Origin: Methylobacterium sp. Leaf91
GTDB taxonomy: Bacteria; Pseudomonadota; Alphaproteobacteria; Rhizobiales; Beijerinckiaceae
Direction of reading: 5' to 3'
Length of the DNA: 64,000 nucleotides
NCBI RefSeq assembly: GCF_001422815.1
Contig: NZ_LMMP01000023.1
Span: 235,208 to 299,207 of the forward strand
Below, piece by piece: positions 46,367 to 56,296 of the stretch. The translations under genes and the position numbers were made by a program. How positions within the stretch are numbered: position 1 is the stretch's first letter; every line of letters begins with the position of its first letter. The notes under the pieces are model-generated. The model did not search any database, was not told the origin of the DNA, and saw nothing but the letters and a program-made list of their open reading frames with translations.

Positions 46367-46493
46367 TTCTCAAGAATTCACGCATCCGATGACGCAGCCT
46401 CCAAACGGGTTGCTTTGCGTGATGACCTCGACATGGGGCATTCGTGCACTAGCCTTTTCCCGAGCGTGACTCGCGAAACGGGCTGTCCGAACC

Positions 46494-46709
46494 ATGGCGG
46501 GCTTCTTCTTCCTGTACTTCACCGCCTGCATGGCGAACGCACCGGATACCTGTGAATCGAAGCGTCTTCCGCTCGACGTCGTCGATGCGCGAGGATGCAT
46601 CCGCGTAGCACAGCCGCAGCTGGCGCGATGGGTCGACACCCATCCCGATTACCGCATCACCGCGTGGCGCTGCGGGTCGCCGCCCCGCGATCTCGGTACG
46701 CGGATCTGA
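46494..46709 (+). CDS. small Cys-containing hypothetical protein, 71 aa
   Basis: Starts with a hydrophobic MAGFFFLYFTACMANAPDTC, then has CIRVAQPQLARWVDTHPDYR and ITAWRCG. Three conserved-looking Cys and the 'Q-x-x-L-A-x-W-x-x-x-H-P' core match, as I recall, a family of short proteins frequent in Hyphomicrobiales. The N-terminus could be a short export signal. An overlapping frame on the other strand is less protein-like. Function unknown. Confidence 0.65.
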   Translation: MAGFFFLYFTACMANAPDTCESKRLPLDVVDARGCIRVAQPQLARWVDTHPDYRITAWRCGSPPRDLGTRI

Positions 46710-46887
46710 CGCGAATCGGCACCTTCTCGCGCATCGATCAAGTTTCTTCGCCAGAGTGCAATGGCGTGGCGGATCGGACACACCGGCCCGTGCCGCGATC
46801 CCGTTCGCGCCGCCGCCGCGATTTCGCCCCATCGCACCGGGATGGCGAAGCCGACGACATGGCAGCGCAGCGAACCGGCACCGAGCG

Positions 46888-47403
46888 ATGATGGCTTTCC
46901 CCCTTTCACCCATTCTGTCGCGGCTGGGCGCCATCGTCCTTTTGGGGAGCCTGCTGGCGGTGGGCGGCTGCGGCGGACCGACGATCCTGCCCGATGCCGA
47001 CAACCTCACGAGCCCGGTGATCCTGGACGAGAATGCCGCCGCCGCCGCGATCTCCCGCTACAGGGCGTCGCACGGGCTCGGCCCGGTGGTGCTGGATTCG
47101 AGCCTGATCCGGGCGGCCTCCTACCAGGCGGAATCCAATGCCCGGGCCGGCAAGCTCAGCCACGAGATCGGTGGCACGTTCGATTCGCGCATGGCGCGGG
47201 CGGGATTCGGCCGCTCCTTTGCCGCCGAGAACCTCAGCGCCGGTTCGAATACGTTCGACGAGGTGCTGGCACGCTGGAAAGCCTCATCCGAGCACAACAA
47301 GAACATGCTGATGCCTCAGCTGAAGCGAATTGGCATCGCCCGCGTCGATGCGCCGGGTACGCGCTACAAGCGCTTCTGGGCCTTGGTCCTCGCCGGAAAC
47401 TGA
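46888..47403 (+). CDS. CAP-domain (SCP/PR-1, YkwD-like) lipoprotein
   Basis: A 171-aa protein with a signal peptide ending in the lipobox AVGGC, so anchored to a membrane. The CAP domain follows: ISRYRASHGLGPVVLDSSL, AENLSAGS and the segment ASSEHNKNMLMPQLKRIGIA, which in this family lines the cleft (H-x-x-N-M-L). ATG 46888 and the adjacent 46891 are equally possible; the upstream extension lacks a signal. Prokaryotic CAP proteins are of uncertain function, often linked to the envelope. Confidence 0.88.
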   Translation: MMAFPLSPILSRLGAIVLLGSLLAVGGCGGPTILPDADNLTSPVILDENAAAAAISRYRASHGLGPVVLDSSLIRAASYQAESNARAGKLSHEIGGTFDSRMARAGFGRSFAAENLSAGSNTFDEVLARWKASSEHNKNMLMPQLKRIGIARVDAPGTRYKRFWALVLAGN

Positions 47404-47428
47404 GGCGCATACGTCCTCGCCGCGCGGC

Positions 47429-47683
47429 TCAATCCGGGATCTGGTCCGCTTCGGTCAACCCGTCCTGGATGCTGCGAATGATCGTGCGCATCTCGGGGAT
47501 CATCGCGATGGCCCTGGCGATCCGCAACGCCTCCTCGCGGGTCATGAGGCCGGTTGCCTCTCGCTTCTCGGGCTCGTCGGAGAAGTATGTCCACGCGACG
47601 GCCGCTCCGTCCGCATCCTCGACGCAGAAACTCTCGACTTTCTCGACGACGAGCCAGGGGGTGGGGAAGCCGCGCGCGGTCAT
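47429..47683 (-). CDS. hypothetical protein, 84 aa
   Basis: A soluble protein with WLVVEKVESFCVEDADGAAVAWTYF and LMTREEALRIARAIAMIPEM. The pattern 'E-x-x-F-x-V-x-D-A-x-G ... Y-F-x-D-E-P ... T-R-D/E-E-A-R-R-I-A-x-x-I-A-x-L-P' is a common small family in Hyphomicrobiales with no known function. Complete, with a good fit in length. Confidence 0.72.
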   Translation of the reverse strand: MTARGFPTPWLVVEKVESFCVEDADGAAVAWTYFSDEPEKREATGLMTREEALRIARAIAMIPEMRTIIRSIQDGLTEADQIPD

Positions 47684-47728
47684 CGCTCGTCTCTGTTGCC
47701 GGGAAGCGTAGGGGGAGGGGCAGCGGGA

Positions 47729-47804
47729 TGGTGGGCGGTGACGGGCTCGAACCGCCGACCCTCTCCGTGTAAAGGAGACGCTCTACCAACTGAGCTAACC
47801 GCCC
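47729..47804 (-). tRNA. tRNA-Val (TAC)
   Basis: Reverse strand: acceptor stem GGGCGGT/ACCGCCC-type pairing, D-arm TAGCTCAGTTGGTAGAG, anticodon TAC in CTTTACACG, T-arm GGCGGTTCGAGCCCGTC, encoded CCA at 47729-47731. 76 nt. Confidence 0.95.
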
Positions 47805-47883
47805 GGTGCGCGCCGCATCGTTAATCCAAGCATCGTCGGGATGGCAACCCTCCTCGGCACGAGGCCGGTGGAGGACCATACGA

Positions 47884-47912
47884 AAAGGCCCCGGGGAAAC
47901 CCCGGGGCCTTT
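47884..47912 (-). terminator. terminator of lon
   Basis: Perfect 13-bp stem AAAGGCCCCGGGG/CCCCGGGGCCTTT with an AAA loop, 25 bases past the lon stop on the minus strand and followed there by TTCG. Also AT-flanked on the other side. Confidence 0.85.
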
Positions 47913-47936
47913 CCATTTTTCACCCGCGGATGACGC

Positions 47937-50366
47937 TCAGTGAGCGATCACCGTGGTCGGCTCGTCCTCGCCGACCACCGGACGGCGGGCGACCGGGAGC
48001 GGCTCTTCCCACTCGATGCGCTCGGGCACCCTCACAAGAGCGTGCTGAAGCACCTGGTCCATCCGGGAGACCGGGATGATCTCCATCCCGTTCTTCACGC
48101 TGTCGGGCACCTCGGCGATGTCCTTGGCGTTCTCCTCGGGGATGAGGACCGTCTTGATGCCGCCGCGCAGGGCAGCGAGCAGCTTCTCCTTCAGACCGCC
48201 GATGGGCAGGATGCGGCCACGCAGGGTGACCTCTCCGGTCATCGCCACATCCTTCCTCACCGGGATGCCGGTGAGGGTCGAGATGATGGCGGTGGCCATG
48301 CCGATACCGGCCGACGGACCGTCCTTCGGGGTCGCCCCTTCCGGAACGTGGACGTGGATGTCGCGACGCTCGAACAGCGGCGGCTCGATGCCGAAGTCGA
48401 GGGCCCGGGAGCGGACATAGCTCGCCGCCGCCGAGATCGACTCCTTCATCACGTCACGCAGGTTGCCGGTGACCGTCATCTTGCCCTTGCCGGGCATCAT
48501 GACGCCTTCGATCGTCAGCAACTCGCCGCCGACCTCGGTCCAGGCGAGACCCGTCACCACGCCGACCTGATCCTCCTCGTCGATCTCGCCGTAGCGGAAC
48601 TTCGGCGCGCCGAGGAAGACCGGCAAGTTCTCTTCGGTGACGGCAACGGCCTTCACCTTGGTGATGAGGATCTCCTTCACCGCCTTGCGGATCAGGTTCG
48701 AGATCTCGCGCTCCAGGTTACGCACGCCCGCTTCCCGCGTGTAACGGCGGATGAGCATGAGGACGCCAGAATCGTCGATCTCCCATTCCTTGGCCGTGAG
48801 GCCGTGCTTCTTTACGGCACCCGGGATAAGATGCTTGCGGGCGATCTGAAGCTTCTCTTCCTCGGTGTAGCCGGCGATGCGGATCACCTCCATGCGGTCC
48901 ATCAGGGGCGCAGGGATGTTGAGCGTATTTGCCGTCGTCACGAACATCACGTCCGAGAGATCGTAATCGACCTCGAGGTAGTGATCGTTGAACGTGCCGT
49001 TCTGCTCCGGGTCGAGCACCTCGAGGAGAGCCGCGGACGGATCGCCGCGGAAATCCTGGCCCATCTTGTCGATCTCATCGAGCAGGATGAGCGGGTTCGA
49101 GGTCTTGGCCTTGCGCATCGACTGCACGATCTTGCCGGGCATCGAACCGATATAGGTCCGGCGGTGACCGCGGATCTCGGCCTCGTCACGCACACCACCC
49201 AGCGACATCCGGACGAATTCGCGACCGGTCGCCTTGGCGATGGACTTGCCGAGCGAGGTCTTGCCGACGCCGGGAGGACCGACGAGGCACAGGATCGGAC
49301 CGGTGAGCTTGTTCGCACGCTGCTGCACGGCGAGATACTCGACGATGCGCTCCTTGACCTTTTCCAGACCGAAATGGTCCTGGTCGAGCATGACCTGGGC
49401 GCCCAGCAGATCCTTCTTGATCCGCGACCGCTTCGACCACGGGATGCCGAGCATCCAATCGAGGTAGTTGCGCACGACCGTGGCCTCGGCCGACATCGGC
49501 GACATCTGGCGAAGCTTCTTCAGCTCGGCCATCGCCTTCTCACGGGCTTCCTTCGAGAACTTGGTCTTCTCGATCTTCTCTTCGATTTCGGCGAGCTCGT
49601 CCTTGCCGTCCTCTGAATCGCCCAGTTCCTTCTGGATCGCCTTCATCTGCTCGTTGAGGTAGTACTCGCGCTGGGTCTTCTCCATCTGCCGCTTCACGCG
49701 GGTCCGGATGCGCTTTTCCACCTGCAGCACGGAGATCTCGCTCTCCATCAGCGACAGGACGCGCTCGAGACGCTCCGCCACCGTGGGAATTTCGAGGATC
49801 GCCTGCTTGTCGGCGATCTTGACCGCGAGATGCGAGCCGACGGTATCGGCGAGCTTCGACGGCTCGTCGATCTGGGTGACCGCGGAGACGACCTCGGGCG
49901 AGATCTTCTTGTTGAGCTTCACGTAGTTCTCGAACTCGGAGATGACCGAGCGGGCGAGAGCCTCTGCCTCGACGGGATCGCCGAGCTCATCCGTCAGCGT
50001 CTCGACATCGGCTTCGTAGAAGGAATCCGACTTGTTGAAGTTCGTGATCTTGGCGCGGCCCGCGCCTTCGACGAGCACCTTCACGGTACCGTCGGGCAGC
50101 TTCAGGAGCTGAAGGACGCTGGCGAGCGTGCCGATCTTGTAGATCGCATCGGTCGACGGATCGTCGTCGCTGGCATTGATCTGGGTGGCCAGCAGGATGT
50201 GGCGGTCGGTGCGGACGGCCTCTTCGAGGGCGCGGATCGACTTCTCGCGGCCGACGAAGAGCGGCACGATCATGTGCGGGAAGACGACGATGTCACGCAG
50301 GGGCAGAACGGCGTAGGAGCCCGTCGAACCCGGGACGACCGGCTGGCGAGATTTCGATTGGGTCAT
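47937..50366 (-). CDS. lon: ATP-dependent protease Lon
   Basis: An 809-aa AAA+ serine protease that degrades misfolded and selected regulatory proteins. The N-terminal LAN domain begins [15 protein letters not shown], a coiled coil follows, and the AAA+ module has Walker [16 protein letters not shown] and Walker [11 protein letters not shown]. The protease domain has the catalytic Ser in [11 protein letters not shown] and catalytic Lys later in [13 protein letters not shown]. Full family length. Stands in the conserved order tig-clpP-clpX-lon on one strand. Confidence 0.97.
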   Translation of the reverse strand: MTQSKSRQPVVPGSTGSYAVLPLRDIVVFPHMIVPLFVGREKSIRALEEAVRTDRHILLATQINASDDDPSTDAIYKIGTLASVLQLLKLPDGTVKVLVEGAGRAKITNFNKSDSFYEADVETLTDELGDPVEAEALARSVISEFENYVKLNKKISPEVVSAVTQIDEPSKLADTVGSHLAVKIADKQAILEIPTVAERLERVLSLMESEISVLQVEKRIRTRVKRQMEKTQREYYLNEQMKAIQKELGDSEDGKDELAEIEEKIEKTKFSKEAREKAMAELKKLRQMSPMSAEATVVRNYLDWMLGIPWSKRSRIKKDLLGAQVMLDQDHFGLEKVKERIVEYLAVQQRANKLTGPILCLVGPPGVGKTSLGKSIAKATGREFVRMSLGGVRDEAEIRGHRRTYIGSMPGKIVQSMRKAKTSNPLILLDEIDKMGQDFRGDPSAALLEVLDPEQNGTFNDHYLEVDYDLSDVMFVTTANTLNIPAPLMDRMEVIRIAGYTEEEKLQIARKHLIPGAVKKHGLTAKEWEIDDSGVLMLIRRYTREAGVRNLEREISNLIRKAVKEILITKVKAVAVTEENLPVFLGAPKFRYGEIDEEDQVGVVTGLAWTEVGGELLTIEGVMMPGKGKMTVTGNLRDVMKESISAAASYVRSRALDFGIEPPLFERRDIHVHVPEGATPKDGPSAGIGMATAIISTLTGIPVRKDVAMTGEVTLRGRILPIGGLKEKLLAALRGGIKTVLIPEENAKDIAEVPDSVKNGMEIIPVSRMDQVLQHALVRVPERIEWEEPLPVARRPVVGEDEPTTVIAH

Positions 50367-50620
50367 GTCGGACTTCCTCTTGATGGATTCCGGGCTCTAG
50401 CTCCTCGAAATGAGCAAGCATCCTGCCACGGACCGACCAGTCCGCATCGCGGGGTCGGAAGCATCGCTGAACTGTGAGGCTGGAGGCGGGACACCGCACC
50501 TCAGAAGGTGAGCGTGCGGCCATCGCCGTCTGACACTTCAGATGGAAGCCGGGGAGAGCTTTTTCAAGAATTCTCCCCGGACCGTTTCGGCGGCTAAGTC
50601 TCTGCCGCCGCTTTGCGCCC

Positions 50621-51892
50621 TTAGGCGCTGACGCTCGCGGGAACGTCCTTGTTGCGGTCGCCATGGATGTAGAGCGGGCGCGACTTGCCCTCGACCACCT
50701 CGGGACCGATCACCACCTGCTCCACCGAATCGAGGCCGGGCAGGTCGTACATCGTCTCGAGCAGGATCGTCTCCAGGATCGAGCGCAGGCCGCGGGCGCC
50801 GGTCTTCCGCTCGATGGCCTTGCGGGCCACCATGGAGAGCGCCTCTTCCTGGAACGTCAGGTCGACATTCTCCATCTCGAACAGGCGCTGGTACTGCTTC
50901 ACCAGGGCGTTCTTCGGCTCCTGCAGGATGCGCTTGAGGGCGACCTCATCGAGGTCCTCCAGCGTCGCCAGCACGGGCAGACGGCCGACGAACTCGGGGA
51001 TCAGGCCGAACTTCAGCAGGTCCTCGGGCTCGACATTGCGGAAGATTTCGCCGGTGCGGCGGTCGTCCGGGGCCTGCACGGTCGCGCCGAAGCCGATCGA
51101 GGTGCCCTTGCCGCGCGCCGAGATGATCCGCTCCAGCCCGGCGAACGCGCCGCCGCAGATGAAGAGGATGTTGGTGGTGTCGACCTGCAGGAATTCCTGC
51201 TGCGGGTGCTTGCGACCGCCCTGCGGGGGCACGGAGGCAACGGTGCCTTCCATGATCTTCAGGAGGGCCTGCTGCACGCCTTCGCCCGACACGTCGCGGG
51301 TGATCGACGGGTTGTCGGACTTCCGCGAGATCTTGTCGATCTCGTCGATGTAGACGATGCCGCGCTGCGCCCGCTCGACGTTGTAATCCGACGCCTGGAG
51401 CAGCTTCAGGATGATGTTCTCGACATCCTCGCCGACATAGCCGGCTTCGGTCAGCGTCGTCGCGTCGGCCATGGTGAAGGGCACGTCGAGGATGCGGGCG
51501 AGGGTCTGCGCGAGCAGAGTCTTGCCCGAACCGGTCGGCCCGATCAGCATGATGTTGGACTTCGCCAGCTCGACGTCGTTGTGCTTCGAGGCGTGGGCGA
51601 GGCGCTTGTAATGGTTGTGGACCGCGACGGAGAGAACCTTCTTCGCGAAATCCTGGCCGATGACGTAATCGTCCAGGACGCGGCGGATCTCCTTCGGCGT
51701 GGGCACGCCGTCGCGCGATTTCACCAGCGAGGACTTCGATTCCTCACGGATGATGTCCATGCACAGTTCGACACACTCGTCGCAGATGAACACCGTCGGG
51801 CCCGCGATCAGCTTGCGGACCTCGTGCTGGCTCTTGCCGCAAAACGAGCAGTACAGCGTGCTCTTCGAGTCGTTGCCGCCAGTCTTGCTCAT
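50621..51892 (-). CDS. clpX: ATP-dependent Clp protease ATP-binding subunit ClpX
   Basis: A 423-aa AAA+ unfoldase. The N-terminal zinc-binding domain has CSFCGKSQ and [10 protein letters not shown] (four Cys). Then come Walker [16 protein letters not shown], Walker [11 protein letters not shown], the IGF-type ClpP contact region ([10 protein letters not shown]) and sensor motifs. Hands substrates to ClpP. Lies 223 bases after clpP. Confidence 0.97.
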   Translation of the reverse strand: MSKTGGNDSKSTLYCSFCGKSQHEVRKLIAGPTVFICDECVELCMDIIREESKSSLVKSRDGVPTPKEIRRVLDDYVIGQDFAKKVLSVAVHNHYKRLAHASKHNDVELAKSNIMLIGPTGSGKTLLAQTLARILDVPFTMADATTLTEAGYVGEDVENIILKLLQASDYNVERAQRGIVYIDEIDKISRKSDNPSITRDVSGEGVQQALLKIMEGTVASVPPQGGRKHPQQEFLQVDTTNILFICGGAFAGLERIISARGKGTSIGFGATVQAPDDRRTGEIFRNVEPEDLLKFGLIPEFVGRLPVLATLEDLDEVALKRILQEPKNALVKQYQRLFEMENVDLTFQEEALSMVARKAIERKTGARGLRSILETILLETMYDLPGLDSVEQVVIGPEVVEGKSRPLYIHGDRNKDVPASVSA

Positions 51893-52115
51893 ATCGGTCT
51901 CCGTTCGCGGGTGCGACGCCAGCCCCGGGGCGCACGCGCATCTTCTAAGATCTAAGGGCGCCCGCCTAAAGAAACAGTCACCTGCGCGCTTTCTGCCGGT
52001 AGGTCAGACTCGCGATGCAAGCATGCTGCCGCGACGGGATCAAGGCAAAGCCGCATTGGCGGCCCGCCTCTAAAGGACGCGCCGGGGCCGCCATGCGGCC
52101 ACGGCGCGGTCGAGA

Positions 52116-52745
52116 TCAGGCTGCGGCCGGCTCAGGACGCTTCTGGATCACTTCGTCGATCAGGCCGAATTCCTTGGCCGCGTCGGCGGTCATGAAATTG
52201 TCGCGCTCGAGCGCCTGGACGATGGTGTCGTAGTCGCGACCGGTATGCTTCACGTAGATCTCGTTGAGGCGCTTCTTCAGCGCTTCGATCTCGCGGGCAT
52301 GGATCAGGATGTCCGTGGCCTGGCCCTGGAACCCGCCGGACGGCTGGTGGACCATGATTCGGGCGTTCGGCAGGGCGAAGCGGTGGCCGGGCTCACCGGC
52401 GGTGAGCAGCAGCGATCCCATCGAGGCGGCCTGGCCGACGCAGAGGGTCGTCACCGGGCAGCGGATGAACTGCATCGTGTCGTAGATCGACAGGCCCGAC
52501 GTCACCACGCCACCGGGCGAGTTGATGTAGAAGGATATTTCCTTCTTCGGGTTTTCGGCTTCGAGGAACAGCAGCTGCGCGACGATCAGCGAAGCGCCGT
52601 AATCTTCGACCGGGCCGGTGAGGAAGATGATCCGCTCACGCAGCAGGCGGGAATAGATGTCGAATGCACGCTCGCCGCGGCTCGACTGCTCGACCACCAT
52701 GGGAACGAGTGCGCTGTTATAATAGTCGACCGGATCTCTCATCAT
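52116..52745 (-). CDS. clpP: ATP-dependent Clp protease proteolytic subunit
   Basis: A 209-aa serine protease subunit that forms the tetradecameric ClpP barrel. The catalytic Ser lies in [15 protein letters not shown], His in IMVHQPSGG, and the Asp further on ([14 protein letters not shown] region). N-terminal propeptide up to about [17 protein letters not shown]. Works with ClpX, encoded downstream on the same strand; tig is upstream. Confidence 0.97.
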   Translation of the reverse strand: MMRDPVDYYNSALVPMVVEQSSRGERAFDIYSRLLRERIIFLTGPVEDYGASLIVAQLLFLEAENPKKEISFYINSPGGVVTSGLSIYDTMQFIRCPVTTLCVGQAASMGSLLLTAGEPGHRFALPNARIMVHQPSGGFQGQATDILIHAREIEALKKRLNEIYVKHTGRDYDTIVQALERDNFMTADAAKEFGLIDEVIQKRPEPAAA

Positions 52746-52873
52746 TCTCGTGCCCCAGGCTTCAAGGGGTCCGGCCGCGCGAATGGCGCGCGAGCCGGAC
52801 GTGTCAGCGAACTACGGCGGCGGTGAACGCCGCCTTTACATCCAAGCCCGCCGCCCTTTTCGGAGCCTCGAGC

Positions 52874-54310
52874 TCAATCGGCCTTTGCGACGGCCGGGAG
52901 ATCGTCGCCCGAAGGAGCCTGGGATTTGTCCGTCTCCGACTCCGTCGATCCGGCGCTGGCCGCATCGGCGTCCTCATCTGCGAACAAAGCATCCTTCGAA
53001 ACAGGCTCTTCGACCAGCTTCACCTGGGCGAGGACATGGTCGACGACCTTCTCCTCGAACAGGGGTGCGCGAAGCTCGGCCAGGGCCTGTGCGTTCTTCC
53101 GGTAGAAGTCCCAGACCTGCTGCTCCTGCCCGGGATACTGCCGGACACGGGCGATCAGGGCCTGGTTCACCTCGTCGTCACTGACCTTGATATCGGCGGT
53201 CTCGCCCACCTGCGCAAGCACCAAGCCGAGACGGACGCGCCGCTCGGCGATCTTGCGGTACTCGGCCGTGGCCTTTTCCTCGGTGGTTCCCTCGTCCTCG
53301 AAGGTCTTGCCGCGGGTCTTCAGGTCCTGCTCGACCTGGGCCCACACGGCAGCGAATTCCTGGTGGACGAGGCTCGGGGGCAGGTCGAAAGCGTACTTGC
53401 CGTCGAGGGCGTCGAGGAGCTCCTTCTTGAGCTTGCGGCGCGACTGGGCCTCGAAATCACCACCGAGGGCGCCGGCGACGGCTTCCTTCAGCTTCTCCAG
53501 CGATTCCATGCCGAAGCCCTTGGCGAGCTCGTCGTCGATCTTGGTCTCGCCCGGAGCCTGGATCGCCGTGACGGTCACGTCGAACTCGGCATCCTTGCCG
53601 GCGAGGTGCTCGGCACCGTAGGCCTCGGGGAAGGTCGACTTCACCACCAGCGACTGGCCGACCTTGGCGCCGACCAGCTGGTCTTCGAAGCCGGGGATGA
53701 ACGAGCCCGAGCCGAGCTCCAGATCCACGCCTTCGCCCTTGCCGCCGTCGAACTCGACGCCGTCGATCTTGCCGACGAAATCGATCGTGACGCGGTCGCC
53801 CGTGGCGGCCTCGGCGCCCTCGTCCTTCGGGGTGAAGGCGCGGTTCGAGGAGGCCATGCGGTTGATTGCCTCGTCGACCTCTTCGTCGCTCGGCTTGGCG
53901 ACCTGCTTCGTCAGGGTGACGTCGGACAGGTCGACGAGCTCGAAGCTCGGCAGGACTTCGAGGGCGACGTTGAAGGACAGGTCGTCCTTGGCCTCGAGCG
54001 CCCGGTCGACGATGGAAGCCTCACCGGGGAATTCGATCTTCGGCTCGAGGGCGAGCTTGAGGTTGTTGTCGGTGACGATCTTCTGGTTGGCCTCGTTGAC
54101 CGCGTTCTGCAGCACGTCGGCCATCACCGAGCGGCCGTAGAGCTTGCGCAGATGGGCCACCGGCACCTTGCCGGGGCGGAAGCCCTTGATCTGGGCCTTG
54201 TCCTTGAGGGTGGACAGCTCGGTCGTCAGGCGCTCTTCGAGCTCCTTGGCGGCCAGAAGCACCTGGAACTCGCGCTTCAGACCCTGGGAGAGTGTCTCGG
54301 TCACCTGCAT
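52874..54310 (-). CDS. tig: trigger factor
   Basis: A 478-aa ribosome-associated chaperone with peptidyl-prolyl isomerase activity. The ribosome-binding loop appears as [16 protein letters not shown] near 45-60, the FKBP-type PPIase domain is centred on [20 protein letters not shown], and a long helical C-terminal domain follows, ending in an acidic Ser/Glu-rich tail. The start at 54310 ([10 protein letters not shown]) is the usual N-terminus; the longer frame runs into tRNA-Leu. Confidence 0.96.
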   Translation of the reverse strand: MQVTETLSQGLKREFQVLLAAKELEERLTTELSTLKDKAQIKGFRPGKVPVAHLRKLYGRSVMADVLQNAVNEANQKIVTDNNLKLALEPKIEFPGEASIVDRALEAKDDLSFNVALEVLPSFELVDLSDVTLTKQVAKPSDEEVDEAINRMASSNRAFTPKDEGAEAATGDRVTIDFVGKIDGVEFDGGKGEGVDLELGSGSFIPGFEDQLVGAKVGQSLVVKSTFPEAYGAEHLAGKDAEFDVTVTAIQAPGETKIDDELAKGFGMESLEKLKEAVAGALGGDFEAQSRRKLKKELLDALDGKYAFDLPPSLVHQEFAAVWAQVEQDLKTRGKTFEDEGTTEEKATAEYRKIAERRVRLGLVLAQVGETADIKVSDDEVNQALIARVRQYPGQEQQVWDFYRKNAQALAELRAPLFEEKVVDHVLAQVKLVEEPVSKDALFADEDADAASAGSTESETDKSQAPSGDDLPAVAKAD

Positions 54311-54485
54311 CGTCGTCTTCCCGCTGTCGTCCGTGTGATCGGTCAAAAAATCTCGAATGGCGCCGCCGTCGAGGGCGGGACACCACAGGCGGCGTTTGAC
54401 AAAGCACGCCCGACCGGAGGCCGACTCCGAGCGGCAGAGCGGGCCGGCCATCGCTGTGAGCCATTCCGTTCCCAACGGCGAAGGC

Positions 54486-54570
54486 TGGTGCGGGCGGAGG
54501 GGCTCGAACCCCCACGACTCTCGTCACTGGAACCTAAATCCAGCGCGTCTACCAGTTCCGCCACGCCCGC
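54486..54570 (-). tRNA. tRNA-Leu (TAG)
   Basis: Reverse strand class II fold: acceptor GCGGGCG/CGCCCGC, D-arm GGCGGAACTGGTAGACGC, anticodon TAG in ATTTAGGT, variable arm GTGACGAGAGTCGT, T-arm GGGGGTTCGAGCCCCT, encoded CCA at 54486-54488. 85 nt. Confidence 0.95.
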
Positions 54571-54766
54571 AAGCGCCAACGCCCGGCGTGCCTTTTCAGC
54601 CGCCAGAGCGCGGTCCTATAGCATGCGCGCGCAAGTCCGCAGCAAAAAAATAAGACCTCGCCCATCAGGGGCGTGGCGGCGGTTGGCGCCGCGCGGGACC
54701 GCCGTCTACAAGCGGGCGAAAGCGCCGGATGCGCCTGAGCATCCCTTCATTCCCGTCCGAGGTGAC

Positions 54767-56296
54767 ATGCCGAGTTCCGACCTGAAGAATGACCACCCGC
54801 CCTCGGAGACCGGTGGCCTGTCCCGCCGTTCGCTGATCGGCCGGGCGGCGGCCCTCGGACTTGCCGGACCGGCTTTCATCACGGGCGCGGGGGCGCAAAC
54901 CGGATCGGGCAAGGCTACCCCAAAGGCAGCGCCCGTGCCGGCCAAGCCGTCCGAGACCAAGCCAGCCGAGACCAAGCCGGCCGAGCCGTTGCCCGAACCG
55001 CGCGCGCTCGTAGCCGGACCGGGCACGAACCGCCTGAAACCCGAGCCGGCCGCCGAGACGCCGGTCTGGACCTTCGACGGCAAAGCGACCCTTCCCGTCA
55101 TCCGGGTGAAGCTCGGCGAGACTGTCCGCCTGCGCGTCGAGAACAAGACGGACAAGCCGCTCTCTCTCCACTGGCACGGGGTCCGCAACCAGAATGCCAT
55201 GGACGGCGTCGGCGCCGTGACCCAGCCGCCGATCGCTCCGGGTGCGGACTTCACCTATTCCTTCGTCCCGCCGGATGCGGGCACGTTCCTGATCCGGCCC
55301 CTCGTCGTGGGCGGTTCGAGCGAACCGTCCGGACGTGGCCTCGCCGGTGCGTTGATCGTCGAGGAGACCTCGCCGCCCTCGCTTGACCAGGACCTCGCGC
55401 TGCTTATGCAGGATTGGCGTCTGGAGGAGAACGGCGCGCTGATGCCGTTCGGACAGACGGCTTTCGCCGCGGCCTCCGGGCGCCTCGGCAATCTCGTCAC
55501 GATCAACGGCAGGCCGGTTCCCGAAGCGGTGGAGGTGCGCCCGGGATCGCGGATCCGCCTGCGGCTCGGCAATGTCTGCAACGCGCGCGGAACCCGCATC
55601 CGTTTCGAGGGCGCCAAGGTCTACGTTGTGGCGGTGGACGGCCAGCCCACCGACACGTTCGAGCCGTTGCGGGCGACGCTGCCCTTCCCCCCCGGCACCC
55701 GCTACGACCTGATGCTCGACATGCCGGCGGAGGCCGGCGCCAGCGTCACGGTCAATGCCCTGGTGGGCAACGGCCTCGTCCTGGCGACACTCACCACCAA
55801 GGGCCAGCCAGTGACGGAGAAGCGTCCGCCGATCGCACCGGTGGGCGAGAACAAGCTCCTGCCCGCCGAGGTCAAGCTCCAGAACGCAATCCGCCGCGAC
55901 ATCGCGATCACCGGCGGCGCCAAGCTCGACAAGGACAAGCCCAACGCCGAACCGGCCTATGCCGGTGACCCGAATCGGGTCTGGGCGATCAACGGCATCA
56001 CGGGAGCCTCCGGCACCGCTCCCTCCTTCACGGTGAAGCGCGGCCAGGTTGTGGTCCTGGCGATCCGGAACGACACCGCCTTCCCGCAGGCCCTGCACGT
56101 CCACGGCCACGCCTTCCGGCTGCTTCACCCGCTTGACGACGGCTGGGAGCCCTATTGGCTCGACACGTTCCAGCTGCTCGAAGGCCGTACGGCCCGGATC
56201 GCCTTCAAGGCGGACAATCCCGGCCGCTGGGTCATCGGCTCCACGGTGCTGGAGCGGTTCGACACCGGATTGTGGACGAGTTTCGAGGTCACTTGA
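54767..56296 (+). CDS. Tat-exported multicopper-oxidase-fold protein with lost copper ligands
   Basis: A 509-aa protein. A twin-arginine signal (LSRRSLIGRAAALGL, about 18-32) is followed by a Pro/Lys/Glu linker with repeated K-P-A-E-T and three cupredoxin domains. HWHG (135-138) and HVHGH (444-448) are kept. The second motif, normally Y-H-S-H, reads I-R-P-L (176-179). The T1 His before H-x-H-G-H is Gln441. The C-terminal H-C-H-x3-H reads G491-S492-T493-x3-R497. So the type 1 site is gone and the trinuclear site is incomplete; oxidase activity is unlikely. E. coli FtsP/SufI is a known copper-free member with a structural, cell-division role. Starts at ATG 54767 after GAGGTGAC; the long open frame above is a shadow of tig. 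Confidence 0.88.
   Translation: MPSSDLKNDHPPSETGGLSRRSLIGRAAALGLAGPAFITGAGAQTGSGKATPKAAPVPAKPSETKPAETKPAEPLPEPRALVAGPGTNRLKPEPAAETPVWTFDGKATLPVIRVKLGETVRLRVENKTDKPLSLHWHGVRNQNAMDGVGAVTQPPIAPGADFTYSFVPPDAGTFLIRPLVVGGSSEPSGRGLAGALIVEETSPPSLDQDLALLMQDWRLEENGALMPFGQTAFAAASGRLGNLVTINGRPVPEAVEVRPGSRIRLRLGNVCNARGTRIRFEGAKVYVVAVDGQPTDTFEPLRATLPFPPGTRYDLMLDMPAEAGASVTVNALVGNGLVLATLTTKGQPVTEKRPPIAPVGENKLLPAEVKLQNAIRRDIAITGGAKLDKDKPNAEPAYAGDPNRVWAINGITGASGTAPSFTVKRGQVVVLAIRNDTAFPQALHVHGHAFRLLHPLDDGWEPYWLDTFQLLEGRTARIAFKADNPGRWVIGSTVLERFDTGLWTSFEVT

Noticed and set aside
46370..46639. 89-aa frame on the minus strand opposite the 71-aa gene
   Set aside because: The plus-strand product has a coherent hydrophobic N-terminus and conserved-looking Cys/Trp core; the minus-strand one does not.
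47940..49616. 558-aa open frame antisense to lon
   Set aside because: Composition is that of a reverse-complement shadow, and lon is certain on the other strand.
50549..50580. Hairpin CCGGGGAGA/TCTCCCCGG between clpX and lon as a terminator
   Set aside because: The stem is good but the loop is 14 bases and no T-tract follows on the minus strand.
52664..54766. N-terminal extension of the copper-oxidase-like protein to a 1210-aa fusion
   Set aside because: The extension is antisense to clpP and tig; the Tat signal at 54767 marks the real N-terminus.
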